From the NCBI GenBank assembly GCA_017886205.1, contig JAFNEO010000018.1:1-34493 (forward strand): 34,493 nucleotides of DNA. The letters are read 5' to 3'. Below, piece by piece: positions 22,904 to 30,806 of the stretch. This DNA is from Candidatus Aminicenantota bacterium (lineage in GTDB: Bacteria > Acidobacteriota > Aminicenantia > Aminicenantales > UBA8522). Position 1 is the stretch's first letter, and every line of letters begins with the position of its first letter. The translations under genes and the position numbers were made by a program. Below the pieces are notes generated by a model that ran no database searches, had not been told where the DNA came from, and saw only the letters and a program-made list of their open reading frames with translations.

Positions 22904-24385
22904 TTGGTTTTTCTGTTTATCGCGCTGCCGCTCGTGGTCGCGGGGATCCTCCCGCTCGTCGGGAAGATATCCAAGAAGGTCCTACCCGATCTTCTGGTGA
23001 ATTCTGTCTTCGTTATCCTCCTGGCCCTGGTCTTTTTCGAGGGACGCGGCCTCGTCGCACAGGATGCGGCCATCAAGCAACTTTTCTGGTTTGGTGAACC
23101 CCTCAACATCCGGCTGATGCTGGACGGGTTCAGCCTGTTCATGCTTTTCGCCGTTTCCCTGGTAGGGTTCGCTATCTCGCTGTTCTCGATCGACTACATG
23201 GACCATTACGGCTCCAAGGCGAATTTCTATGCCCTTTTCCTGGTGATGATCGCCGGCATGAACGGCCTCCTCCTGGTGACCGACCTCTTCCAGATCTACA
23301 TCTTCCTCGAGGTCGCGGCCGTGGCCTCCTATGCTCTCGTCGCCTTCGGACTCGGACAGGATGAGCTCGAGGCCTCTTTCAAGTACCTCATGCTCTCGGC
23401 CGTAGCCTCGGCGTTTCTCCTGGCGGGCATCGTCATCATCTTCGGCGTCACGGGAGGTCTGGATTTCGAGACGGTCTCGCAGGGACTACGGGCCCTGGAT
23501 GCTAGATACCTGGTGGGCCTCTGTGCGGCCTTCTTCATCCTGGGTTTCGGGCTTAAGGCGGCCCTTGTGCCGTTCCATGCCTGGCTGCCGGACGCCCACC
23601 CTTCGGCGCCGGCGCCCATCTCGGCCGCCCTTTCCGGTCTGCTGATCAAGGTCTCCGGCGTCTATGCCCTTACCCGGGTTTTTCTCAACGTCTTCGGGTT
23701 GACACCCGCGCTGTCGACGGTCCTTATGTACCTGGGAGTCATCTCGATGGTCGTCGCCGCCCTTCTGGCCCTCGGGCAGACCGATATCAAGCGGATGTTG
23801 GCTTATTCATCGATCAGCCAGGTCGGATATATCGTCCTGGGCATCGGCCTCGGCACGCCCCTGGGCATTCTGGGCGGCCTGTTTCACCTGTTCAACCATG
23901 CCCTGGCCAAAAGCCTCCTGTTCTTGAATTCGGGGTCGATACAGATGTCCACCGGCACGCGCAACCTCGATGAGATGGGCGGGCTGGGGAAGAGGATGCC
24001 CGTCACAGCCGGGACGACCCTGATCGGGTCTCTGGCCATCGCCGGCGTGCCTCCGCTCAACGGTTTTTGGAGTAAACTGATCATCATCGTGGCGCTTGTC
24101 CAGGCCAAGCAGTGGGCGTTTGCCCTCATAGCCGTCCTGGTGAGCGTCCTGACGCTCTGGTATTATCTCGTCATCCAGCGCAAGGCGTTTTTCGGCCAGC
24201 TTAACGAAAGATGGAGCGCCGTCCGGGAAGCGCCGTTCTGGATGACGGTGTCCACGGTCCTCCTCGCGCTCCTGTGCATCGCCACGGGAATATTCTTTGC
24301 GGGGACCGTCAACTCCTGGATCCGGCCAGCGGCCGATGCCCTGGTCAAGGGGGTCCAGACTACGCTGGGTTCATTAGGATTTTGA
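22904..24385 (+). CDS. Energy-converting hydrogenase: antiporter-like subunit 3 (MbhH/NuoN-like)
   Basis: The protein has 493 residues from a TTG start at 22904, decided by the GAGGAGGAG ribosome site immediately upstream; no suitable ATG is present at the N-terminus. The helix-5 acid is in YIFLEVAAVASYALVAFGL, the helix-7 Lys in GFGLKAALVPFHAWLPDAH, and a further Lys in GLLIKVSGVYALTRVF. TDIKRMLAYSSISQVGYIV, HALAKSLLFLNSGS and the helix-12 Lys in NGFWSKLIIIV follow. The AHPSAPAPISAALSG motif is typical of MbhH/MrpD proteins, so this may be the antiporter nearest the hydrogenase module. Gaps to neighbours are 10 and 4 nt. Confidence 0.92.
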   Translation: MVFLFIALPLVVAGILPLVGKISKKVLPDLLVNSVFVILLALVFFEGRGLVAQDAAIKQLFWFGEPLNIRLMLDGFSLFMLFAVSLVGFAISLFSIDYMDHYGSKANFYALFLVMIAGMNGLLLVTDLFQIYIFLEVAAVASYALVAFGLGQDELEASFKYLMLSAVASAFLLAGIVIIFGVTGGLDFETVSQGLRALDARYLVGLCAAFFILGFGLKAALVPFHAWLPDAHPSAPAPISAALSGLLIKVSGVYALTRVFLNVFGLTPALSTVLMYLGVISMVVAALLALGQTDIKRMLAYSSISQVGYIVLGIGLGTPLGILGGLFHLFNHALAKSLLFLNSGSIQMSTGTRNLDEMGGLGKRMPVTAGTTLIGSLAIAGVPPLNGFWSKLIIIVALVQAKQWAFALIAVLVSVLTLWYYLVIQRKAFFGQLNERWSAVREAPFWMTVSTVLLALLCIATGIFFAGTVNSWIRPAADALVKGVQTTLGSLGF

Positions 24386-24389
24386 GACA

Positions 24390-24872
24390 ATGATCGTCGA
24401 AATCGCGCTTCTTTGCGGCCTGGTCCTGTTCTCGGTGGCCGCCATCATTTTCCGGGACCTCCTCAAGGCGGCCATCTGTCTGGCGGTGGCCTCTCTGCTC
24501 TTGGGGATTATCTTCTTCCGGATGAAGGCCCCCTATATCGGGGCGTTTGAGATCTCGGTCGTAGCCGGGTTGATCACCGTCCTCTTCATCACCACGATCG
24601 CCCTGACCAAGACGGGGGGGGACGTCCGCGAGTCCAAGGCCGCCTCCTGGATTTTCCCGCTGGTCTTTGTCGTATTCCTGGTCCTGGATTTCTTCGTTAT
24701 GAGGGGTCTCATCGGCAAGATCCCCGCGCTCGAAGCGACGCCGGAGCAGGGCACCTTCGGAGAGGTTCTCTGGAAGATACGCACGTTTGACCTGGTCGGC
24801 CAGATCGGCGTTATCTTCGCCGGCGTCCTGGCTGTCCTGGCGCTGTTCCGCAAGAGGGACAAGGATGAATAA
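24390..24872 (+). CDS. Energy-converting hydrogenase: NuoJ/MbhD-E-like membrane subunit
   Basis: This 160-residue protein has about five helices. The first part, RDLLKAAICLAVASLLLGII, a membrane segment, then APYIGAFEISVVAGLITVLF, fits the DUF4040/MbhD-MrpB pattern with its conserved Glu. After a polar loop, FGEVLWKIRTFDLVGQIGVIFAG resembles the C-terminal helices of NuoJ or MbhE. It therefore looks like a fused MbhD/MbhE equivalent occupying the NuoJ position. Its last 8 nt overlap the NuoK-like gene. Confidence 0.85.
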   Translation: MIVEIALLCGLVLFSVAAIIFRDLLKAAICLAVASLLLGIIFFRMKAPYIGAFEISVVAGLITVLFITTIALTKTGGDVRESKAASWIFPLVFVVFLVLDFFVMRGLIGKIPALEATPEQGTFGEVLWKIRTFDLVGQIGVIFAGVLAVLALFRKRDKDE

Positions 24873-25173
24873 CACCTGGCTTCTCTACATAGCCTTTGCC
24901 GCCGTCCTCGTGTTTGTCGGCCTCTACTGCCTGCTGTCCATGCGCAACCTGATCAAGCTCTTCATCGGGATCGAGGTCATCAGCAAAGGCATCAGCCTGG
25001 CCTTTGTCGCCACGGGTTTCGCCAAGAAGAACATCCTTGTCGCCCAGGCCCTCGCCGTGACATTTATCGTCATCGAGGTCAGTGTCGTCGCCACGGCCCT
25101 GGCCATCATCATCAACACCTACCGTCACACCAGGAGCCTGGACATCCGCAAGCTGGCCAAACTCAAAGGGTAA
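24865..25173 (+). CDS. Energy-converting hydrogenase: NuoK/MrpC-like membrane subunit
   Basis: The protein has 102 residues and three helices. The start at ATG 24865 follows AAGAGGGACAAGG; the frame is open further upstream but only within the previous gene. Both membrane glutamates of the NuoK family are kept, in KLFIGIEVISKGISLAF and TFIVIEVSVVATALAI. A basic C-terminal tail (YRHTRSLDIRKLAKLKG) would face the cytoplasm. It links the NuoJ-like subunit to the antiporters in the proton path. The next gene starts 3 nt after its stop. Confidence 0.9.
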   Translation: MNNTWLLYIAFAAVLVFVGLYCLLSMRNLIKLFIGIEVISKGISLAFVATGFAKKNILVAQALAVTFIVIEVSVVATALAIIINTYRHTRSLDIRKLAKLKG

Positions 25174-25176
25174 AGC

Positions 25177-25509
25177 ATGAGTTCATTCGACTTCCTAATC
25201 TCGCCGCCGGTGGCCTTCCTGGTCTTTCTGATCATCGGGTTTCTCCTCTACCTCCTCGGCAACCGGCTCGCCCCCAAGCTGAAGAAGGAGGGAGGGAAGC
25301 TGGCGACCTATGCCTGCGGCGAGGACATGCCGGGAGTGAAGCTCCAGTTCGGCTACCGGCTGTTCTTCTTCATCGCCCTCTTCTTTACCATGATGCACGT
25401 GGCGGCCCTGGTCATCGCCACCATCCCGGGCGGAAAAATCGTGTTTTTTGGTATCATATACTTGGTGATGATCTTCCTCTCGATCATGGCGCTCGTCACA
25501 AGGGACTGA
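25177..25509 (+). CDS. Energy-converting hydrogenase: NuoA-like membrane subunit
   Basis: This 110-residue protein has three helices (about 9-28, 62-82, 86-106). The loop YACGEDMPGVKLQFGYRLFFF matches NuoA, whose first loop has the YECG motif and a GYRF-like start of helix 2. The acidic FDVE motif that follows in NuoA helix 2 is replaced here by MMHVAAL, so both carboxylates are gone. NuoA-type subunits seal the interface between the NuoH-like channel and the hydrophilic arm. It is placed exactly between the K-like and B-like genes. Assignment is good but not certain, since small membrane subunits are hard to identify by eye. Confidence 0.8.
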   Translation: MSSFDFLISPPVAFLVFLIIGFLLYLLGNRLAPKLKKEGGKLATYACGEDMPGVKLQFGYRLFFFIALFFTMMHVAALVIATIPGGKIVFFGIIYLVMIFLSIMALVTRD

Positions 25510-25510
25510 G

Positions 25511-25930
25511 ATGTTACAAAGAATCGTCCGCTGGTCGCGTAAGAAATCGCCCTGGATCCTGCACCTCAACTCGGGTGCCTGCAATGCCTGCGACATCGAG
25601 GTCGTGGCCGCCCTCACTCCGCGCTTTGATGTCGAGCGCCTGGGCGTCCTGCTTAAGGCGACACCCCGGCACGCCGACGTCATCATTTCCACCGGCCCGG
25701 TGACGCGTCAGATCAAGGACCGGATCATCCGCATCTACGAGCAGACGCCCGAGCCCAAGTTCGTCATCGCCGTCGGCGCCTGCGCCATGTCGGGCTGTGT
25801 CTACCGGGGCGCCTATAACATCATGGGCGGCCTGGACCAGGTCATCCCCGTCAACATCTATGTCCCCGGCTGTCCGGCCCGACCCGATGCCATCCTGGAT
25901 GGAGTGGTCAAGCTCCTCGGCACACTCTGA
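25511..25930 (+). CDS. Energy-converting [NiFe] hydrogenase small subunit (NuoB/MbhJ/EchC-like)
   Basis: This 139-residue iron-sulfur subunit holds the [4Fe-4S] cluster closest to the [NiFe] site. Cluster ligands are Cys24 and Cys27 in LNSGACNACDIE, Cys91 in AVGACAMSG and Cys121 in VPGCPARPDAI. The CxxCD-IE arrangement is that of group 4 hydrogenases, not the CC-E motif of complex I NuoB. It passes electrons between the ferredoxin-like subunit and the large subunit at the cytoplasmic face. It lies one base after the NuoA-like gene and 10 nt before the 30-kDa-like gene. Confidence 0.94.
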   Translation: MLQRIVRWSRKKSPWILHLNSGACNACDIEVVAALTPRFDVERLGVLLKATPRHADVIISTGPVTRQIKDRIIRIYEQTPEPKFVIAVGACAMSGCVYRGAYNIMGGLDQVIPVNIYVPGCPARPDAILDGVVKLLGTL

Positions 25931-25940
25931 TGAGGCCAGA

Positions 25941-26414
25941 ATGAACGACACCGAGATCATAGAAAAAGCAAAGGCCTTGCTGGGAGACAAGGTCCTCGAG
26001 GTCAGCAACCCAGCCCTTCGCCGGATTTTCATGAAGGTCGACTCCAAGGACCTCCTGAAGGCCGTACAAGTCCTCAAAGATGACTTGGGGTTCGCCTATG
26101 TAGCCACCATAAGCGGACTCGACGGCGGCGAAGACTTTGAGATCATCTACCATTTCGCCAATGCCTTCAGCCAATTGAACTTGAGGACACAAGTCCCGAA
26201 AACCAACCCCCATGTGGAATCGATCTGTGCAGTCATTCCGGGGGCGATCCTGTATGAGCGCGAGCTCCAGGATATGTTCGGCCTGGTCGTCGATCATATC
26301 CCTGACTCCCGGCGCCTTGTTCTCCCCGATGACTGGCCGGCCGGGAACTACCCCCTTCGCAAGGACTGGAAGTACGAGCGTCCACCGGAAAAGATCCCGG
26401 GAGAGAAGTCATGA
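25941..26414 (+). CDS. Energy-converting hydrogenase: NuoC/MbhK-like (30-kDa) subunit
   Basis: The protein has 157 residues from ATG 25941. The family signature is in the C-terminal half: ILYERELQDMFGLVVDHIP followed by LPDDWPAGNYPLRKDW, the conserved stretch of NuoC/HycE N-domains. An earlier start at 25797 would overlap the small-subunit gene and give an unrelated N-terminus, so I reject it. The subunit has no cofactor and buttresses the large subunit on the cytoplasmic side. Its stop overlaps the large-subunit ATG by four bases. Confidence 0.93.
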   Translation: MNDTEIIEKAKALLGDKVLEVSNPALRRIFMKVDSKDLLKAVQVLKDDLGFAYVATISGLDGGEDFEIIYHFANAFSQLNLRTQVPKTNPHVESICAVIPGAILYERELQDMFGLVVDHIPDSRRLVLPDDWPAGNYPLRKDWKYERPPEKIPGEKS

Positions 26415-27613
26415 AGTTCACCGTCCCCATAGGACCGCAGCACCCCGCTCTCAAGGAGCCAATCAGCCTGCGGATGACCCTCGAAGGAGAGGTCATCCGA
26501 GACGCCGACATTCGCCTCGGCTATAACCACCGCGGACTGGAAAAGCTGGCTGAGGAGAAGACCTGGCTCCAAAACATCTACGTAACCGAGCGCATCTGCG
26601 GCATCTGCTCCCATTCGCACGCTACCTGCTACACGCAGGGCGTCGAAAAGCTCATGGAAATCGAGCCTCCCAAGCGGGGGATCTACCTCCGTTTTCTCGT
26701 GGCCGAACTCGAACGCGTCCATAGCCACCTTCTCTGGCTGGGGGTGGCCGGGCACGAGGCCGGGTTTGACACCTTTTTCATGTACACCTGGCGCGACCGG
26801 GAGGTCGTCATGGACATCCTAGAGATGGTCTCCGGGAACCGCGTCCATTATGCCATCAACACGCTCGGCGGCGTGCGCCGTGACATCGACGACCTGCAGA
26901 AGAAGAAGATCCTGGACTCTCTGGACTTCCTGCGCCGGCGGAGTGAATTTTACTTCAAGATCGGGGCGAACGAGCCGTCTTTCGTCGCCCGGATCGCCGG
27001 GGTCGGCCGCCTCTCCAAGGAGGATGCCCTCGCCCTGTGCGCGGTCGGACCGACCGCCCGGGCGTCCGACATTTCCCAGGATGTCCGCAAGGACGACCCC
27101 TATGGAATGTATGCGGAAGTCCCCTTCGAGGTGGCAACGGCCACATCCTGCGATGTCCTTGGACGTGTGGTCGTCCGGGTCAAGGAGCTGATGCAGTCCT
27201 ACAACATCATCGAATTCTTGCTCAAGAACCTTCCGGACGGGCCGGTCGCGGTGAGGGCCCCGCGCCGGGCCAAGCCGAACGAGGTGGTCAGCCGCTACGA
27301 AGCGCCGCGCGGCGAAAACATCCACTACATAAAATCCAACGGCACGGATAAGCCGGAGAGGCTGAAAGTGCGGGCGCCCACCCTGGCCAACTACCCGGCG
27401 ACCGTGGTCATGCTCAGGAACGGGTTTATCGCCGATATCCCCCTGATTTTCGCAGCCATCGACCCCTGCATTTGCTGCGCCGAACGAGCGGTTGTACTGG
27501 TGGACGGCCGGAGCGGCGAAGAGAAAATTGTCCTGATGAGTGAGCTGCGGAAGCAGGCGCACGAGCGCTGGAAGAAAGCCCCGCTGAAAAAGGATGCGGT
27601 ATGGCCATTTTGA
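26411..27613 (+). CDS. Group 4 [NiFe] hydrogenase large subunit
   Basis: This 400-residue catalytic subunit is homologous to NuoD. Unlike NuoD it keeps all four metal cysteines: Cys63 and Cys66 in ERICGICSHSH (L1), and Cys353 and Cys356 in DPCICCAER (L2), where an extra Cys355 lies between. The N-terminus GPQHPALKEP is typical of Ech/Mbh/Hyc large subunits. After Arg359, 41 residues remain, beginning AVVLVDGRSGEEKIVLMSEL. They strongly resemble the HycE tail removed by HycI during Ni insertion, and a HycI-like protease gene follows the operon. It would reduce protons to H2 or oxidise H2. Subgroup (4a-4g) is not decidable by eye. It overlaps the NuoH-like gene by 13 nt. Confidence 0.95.
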   Translation: MKFTVPIGPQHPALKEPISLRMTLEGEVIRDADIRLGYNHRGLEKLAEEKTWLQNIYVTERICGICSHSHATCYTQGVEKLMEIEPPKRGIYLRFLVAELERVHSHLLWLGVAGHEAGFDTFFMYTWRDREVVMDILEMVSGNRVHYAINTLGGVRRDIDDLQKKKILDSLDFLRRRSEFYFKIGANEPSFVARIAGVGRLSKEDALALCAVGPTARASDISQDVRKDDPYGMYAEVPFEVATATSCDVLGRVVVRVKELMQSYNIIEFLLKNLPDGPVAVRAPRRAKPNEVVSRYEAPRGENIHYIKSNGTDKPERLKVRAPTLANYPATVVMLRNGFIADIPLIFAAIDPCICCAERAVVLVDGRSGEEKIVLMSELRKQAHERWKKAPLKKDAVWPF

Positions 27614-28572
27614 AACCGCTGCTCTATATCTTCGTCTATCCGGGCGTCATCTTCCTCTTTGTCTATTCGACGTTCTGCGAGTGGTTCGACCGCAAGGTGT
27701 ACGCGCGGCTCCAGAACCGGATGGGTCCTACCCACACCGGCCGCTGGGGCATCCTCCAGCCTGTGGCCGACTTCATCAAGCTCCTGGCGAAGGAAGACAT
27801 AGTCCCGGAGAGGGCGGACAAGACCCTGTTCACCCTTCTTCCGGTCGTCGGGATCGCAGCCGTATCCACGGCCATGATGCTCCTTCCCGTTTGGCACTAC
27901 AACGTGGCGAACTCGAGTCCGAATTCTTTTTCCGGCGATATCATCGTCCTCCTCTATATTCTGACCCTGCCCACTCTGGTCTTTTTCCTGGCGGCCTGGT
28001 CATCGACGAGCTTTTTCTCGACGATCGGCGGGGCCCGGGTCCTGACCATGCTCTTTGGCTACGAAGTCCCTCTTTTTCTAGCGGTCCTGAGCCCGGCCAT
28101 CATGGCCGGCTCCTGGAGGCTCGCCGAGATCGCCGCGTTCTATCAACACAAGCCGCTGCTGCTCCTCCCCAACATCATCGGCTTTGTCGTCTCCGTCATC
28201 TGCCTCCAGGCTAAGCTCGAGAGGACGCCGTTCGATATCCCCCATGCCGAGACTGAGATCGTCGGCGGCACCTTCACCGAGTACTCGGGGAAGAAACTCG
28301 CCCTCTTCCGGCTGATGACGGACGTGGAAATGGTCGCCGGAAGCGGCCTCATCGCCGCTGTGTTCCTGGGAGGATTCCCCGGGGGAGTCATCCTGGGTTT
28401 CGTCAACTTCGTTGTCAAAACCCTCCTGATCATCTTTCTCCTCACTCTGATACGGGCGCTGACGTCGCGCATCCGGATCGACCAGGTCATCAGCTTCTCC
28501 TGGAAATACCTGGCCCCGCTGGCCGTGCTGCAGCTCTTAATCACCATCGTTCTCAAGGGGTTTGTCCGATGA
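27601..28572 (+). CDS. Energy-converting hydrogenase: NuoH/MbhM-like membrane anchor
   Basis: This 323-residue protein with about eight helices anchors the hydrogenase module and forms the first part of the proton path. Signatures are FDRKVYARLQNRMGPTHTG, ILQPVADFIKLLAKEDIVP and ERTPFDIPHAETEIVGG, followed by FTEYSGKKLALF, all in NuoH order. The usual PEAE/PEGE of NuoH reads PHAE here. The ATG lies inside the last codons of the large-subunit gene, and its stop overlaps the ferredoxin-like gene, indicating tight translational coupling. Confidence 0.95.
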   Translation: MAILKPLLYIFVYPGVIFLFVYSTFCEWFDRKVYARLQNRMGPTHTGRWGILQPVADFIKLLAKEDIVPERADKTLFTLLPVVGIAAVSTAMMLLPVWHYNVANSSPNSFSGDIIVLLYILTLPTLVFFLAAWSSTSFFSTIGGARVLTMLFGYEVPLFLAVLSPAIMAGSWRLAEIAAFYQHKPLLLLPNIIGFVVSVICLQAKLERTPFDIPHAETEIVGGTFTEYSGKKLALFRLMTDVEMVAGSGLIAAVFLGGFPGGVILGFVNFVVKTLLIIFLLTLIRALTSRIRIDQVISFSWKYLAPLAVLQLLITIVLKGFVR

Positions 28573-28991
28573 GAATCGCCGCCTTTCTTCCGGAGATCCT
28601 CCGACATCTCTTCAAAAAGCCGGCCACGGTGGATTATCCCTTCCAGAAGCTGGAGGTCCCCAAAGACTTCCGCGGCACGCCTTTCCTGCATCCGGAGCTG
28701 TGCATCGTATGTCGGGCCTGTGTCCGGGACTGCCCGGCCGAGGCCATCGATATTCTGACCGTCAACGAAGCGGACAAGAAATTCAAGATGGTCATTCACA
28801 ACGACCGCTGTATCCACTGCGCCCAGTGTGTAGAATCCTGCCCGACCGCCCCCAAAGCCCTGGAGATGGACCACCTCTTCGAGATCGCGGCCTTCAGCCG
28901 CTGGGATCTAAAGAAGGAATGGGAATATGTGAAGGCCCAAGTCAAGCCCAAGGCGGCGGCCGGGACTCCTTCCGCAGAAGCCAAGAGCTGA
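28569..28991 (+). CDS. Energy-converting hydrogenase: NuoI/MbhN-like 2[4Fe-4S] ferredoxin subunit
   Basis: This 140-residue electron-input subunit has two four-cysteine motifs, CIVCRACVRDCPAEAI and CIHCAQCVESCPTAPKAL, each binding a [4Fe-4S] cluster. The N-terminal 40 residues form the amphipathic start common to NuoI. With no NuoE, F or G genes nearby, reduced ferredoxin is the likeliest partner, as in Ech and Mbh. It is the last structural gene of the operon; 66 nt separate it from the maturation protease. Confidence 0.94.
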   Translation: MRIAAFLPEILRHLFKKPATVDYPFQKLEVPKDFRGTPFLHPELCIVCRACVRDCPAEAIDILTVNEADKKFKMVIHNDRCIHCAQCVESCPTAPKALEMDHLFEIAAFSRWDLKKEWEYVKAQVKPKAAAGTPSAEAKS

Positions 28992-29057
28992 TACCGAGGC
29001 CTTTGGCGGGCAATTCCTCATGATGGTTTTGTCGGCAGGCCTCCTCACCATGACACA

Positions 29058-29606
29058 ATGAGTGGAGAAAAGACAATTCCCCCAGCCGAAGGTCCAATCG
29101 CTGATTGGCGCAGCGGCATTTCTAAGGAACTAAAGAAGGCCAAACGCTTGTTTGTGCTGGGGGTCGGGAACCGGCGGAAAGGCGATGACGCCGCAGGCAA
29201 CCTGTGCCTTCGCCTACTGAGGAAGCAGATGGCAAGGAAAAGCGCTCCCCGGGAACTTCGAGTTCTTGATGCCGGGGAGACTCCCGAGAGCGCGACCGGC
29301 CTCATCCGGGACTTTCGGCCGACCCACATCCTTATCGTCGACGCGGCCGTCGGAGGGCATCAACCCGGGACGATATTCTTTATCGACAAAGAGAAGATCG
29401 GCCACGAAGACGTGTCCACCCATCGCCTTCCGCTTTTTCACTTGGTCCGCTATCTCGAGGAGAGTATCGGCTGTCGAGTGATCCTCGTCGGCATCGAGCC
29501 GCAAGAGGCCGCCTGGGGAAAGCCGGTGTCGGCGACCGTCAGGGCGGCCGTCACCGATCTAGCGGCTTATCTGGCGGAAGCCTGGACAGAGCGGCGGCCC
29601 AAATAA
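29058..29606 (+). CDS. Hydrogenase maturation protease, HycI/M52 family
   Basis: The protein has 182 residues. The family start LFVLGVGNRRKGDDAAGN appears at residue 31, after a longer N-terminal tail than usual. Nickel-sensing ligands can be matched by spacing to HycI Asp16/Asp62/His90: Asp44 in GDDAAG, Asp95 in ILIVDAAVGG and His122 in STHRLPL. It should cut the large-subunit precursor after Arg359 once nickel is in place. It lies 66 nt after the last structural gene with no obvious promoter between, so it is probably in the same operon. Hyp maturation genes are not in the window. Confidence 0.9.
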   Translation: MSGEKTIPPAEGPIADWRSGISKELKKAKRLFVLGVGNRRKGDDAAGNLCLRLLRKQMARKSAPRELRVLDAGETPESATGLIRDFRPTHILIVDAAVGGHQPGTIFFIDKEKIGHEDVSTHRLPLFHLVRYLEESIGCRVILVGIEPQEAAWGKPVSATVRAAVTDLAAYLAEAWTERRPK

Positions 29607-29686
29607 ACTCCCGACCTCGTCCCGACGGGGCTGGATCCTGCCCTGGAGACTGCCCTAAAGGTCTGTTCAAAGCTTTCCACTTTCCA

Positions 29687-29716
29687 TTGACATGGAACGC
29701 CGGCCGGCGATATAGT
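29687..29716 (+). promoter_or_regulatory. Promoter of pyrB
   Basis: A perfect TTGACA (29687-29692) is followed after 18 nt by TATAGT (29711-29716). Transcription would begin near 29723, and a strong AAGGAGGT ribosome site (29733-29740) precedes the ATG at 29745 by 4 nt. Confidence 0.65.
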
Positions 29717-29744
29717 TTGGGCATGCCCCGGGAAGGAGGTCTCC

Positions 29745-30725
29745 ATGCCCAGCAAGCCAAAAAGTCCCTGTTTGCCGTTCGGCGACCATAAGACTGCGCC
29801 CTGGTACGGCCAAGACATCCTGTCGGTCAAGCAGTTCAGCCGGACCGATATGGAATACGTCATCGAGGTCGCCCATGAGATGCGGATCATGGTCGAGCGG
29901 ATCGGGACGTTTGACCTGCTCAAGGGCAAGATCCTGGCCAACCTGTTCTACGAGCCCTCGACGCGCACCTCTTCATCTTTTATGGCGGCCATGGAGAGGC
30001 TCGGCGGAGCGGTCATCCCGATCAGCGAGGTGCGGTATTCCTCGGTGGCCAAGGGCGAAAGCCTTCCCGACACGGTCCGGACGCTCGAATGCTACGCCGA
30101 TGTCATCGTCCTGCGCCATCCCGAGGTGGGAGCGGCGGCACTGGCGGCCAAGCACTGCCGCAAGCCCATCATCAATGCCGGGGACGGTATCGGCGAGCAC
30201 CCGACCCAGGCCCTCCTCGACACCTTCACCATCCATGAAGAGTTGGGCCGGCTGGACAACCTCAATGTCACCATGCTCGGCGATTTGAAATATGGCCGCA
30301 CCGTCCATTCGCTGGCGCGTCTGCTCACGCTGTGCAGCGGGATTACCCTGAACTATGTCTCCCCGGATGTTTTAATGATGCCCCAGGACGTCATGGACGA
30401 GGTTGCCGAGAAGGGAATTCCGCAGACCCAGCAGACGACGCTCAAAAAAGTGCTTCCCAGGACCGATGTCCTCTATGTCACCCGGGTTCAGAAGGAGCGG
30501 TTTGAGGACGTGGCCGATTATGACAAGGTCAAGTCGGCCTATGTGATCACTCCTGAGGTCATGAAGGCCGCCAAGAAAAAGATGATCGTTATGCACCCCC
30601 TACCCCGCATCACCGAGATCGCCCTGGAGTTCGACGACGACCCGCGGGCCGCCTATTTTCGCCAGATGGAGTATGGGCTGTACGTTCGGATGGCCCTGCT
30701 GGCCATGGTCCTCGGCAAGGCTTAG
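29745..30725 (+). CDS. pyrB: Aspartate carbamoyltransferase catalytic subunit
   Basis: This 326-residue cytoplasmic enzyme makes N-carbamoyl-L-aspartate from carbamoyl phosphate and aspartate, the committed step of pyrimidine synthesis. Carbamoyl-phosphate site: [16 protein letters not shown]. Other conserved blocks are [47 protein letters not shown] and VMHPLPRI. An N-terminal extension of about 20 residues ([16 protein letters not shown]) is longer than in E. coli PyrB. No pyrI regulatory gene follows and no other pyr genes are nearby. It has its own promoter and a strong ribosome site. Confidence 0.96.
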   Translation: MPSKPKSPCLPFGDHKTAPWYGQDILSVKQFSRTDMEYVIEVAHEMRIMVERIGTFDLLKGKILANLFYEPSTRTSSSFMAAMERLGGAVIPISEVRYSSVAKGESLPDTVRTLECYADVIVLRHPEVGAAALAAKHCRKPIINAGDGIGEHPTQALLDTFTIHEELGRLDNLNVTMLGDLKYGRTVHSLARLLTLCSGITLNYVSPDVLMMPQDVMDEVAEKGIPQTQQTTLKKVLPRTDVLYVTRVQKERFEDVADYDKVKSAYVITPEVMKAAKKKMIVMHPLPRITEIALEFDDDPRAAYFRQMEYGLYVRMALLAMVLGKA

Positions 30726-30747
30726 AGCACTCGAAGGGAGGGCATCT

Positions 30748-30776
30748 CTGACCGTTGCCCAGACGCATGTTATATA
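30748..30776 (+). promoter_or_regulatory. Possible promoter of the MFS transporter gene
   Basis: CTGACC (30748-30753), 17 nt, TATATA (30771-30776): four of six matches in each box at correct spacing. It lies between pyrB and a GGAGGAGG ribosome site just before the transporter ATG at 30807. Confidence 0.45.
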
Positions 30777-30806
30777 AATCCTAAAATTTCCTGGGAGGAG
30801 GGAAAA

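Noticed and set aside
25797..26414. Longer version of the NuoC-like protein starting inside the small-subunit gene
   Set aside because: The extra N-terminus is an out-of-frame reading of the small-subunit gene; ATG 25941 gives the normal family start.
26411..27613. Reading the large-subunit gene as complex I nuoD, making this a second nuo operon
   Set aside because: Both CxxC metal motifs and the HycE-like tail are present, and the small subunit has hydrogenase-type ligands, so it is a hydrogenase.
29612..29632. GC-rich hairpin (CCTCGTC/GACGGGG) after the maturation protease gene
   Set aside because: The loop would be only two bases and no T-tract follows, so it is not a convincing terminator.
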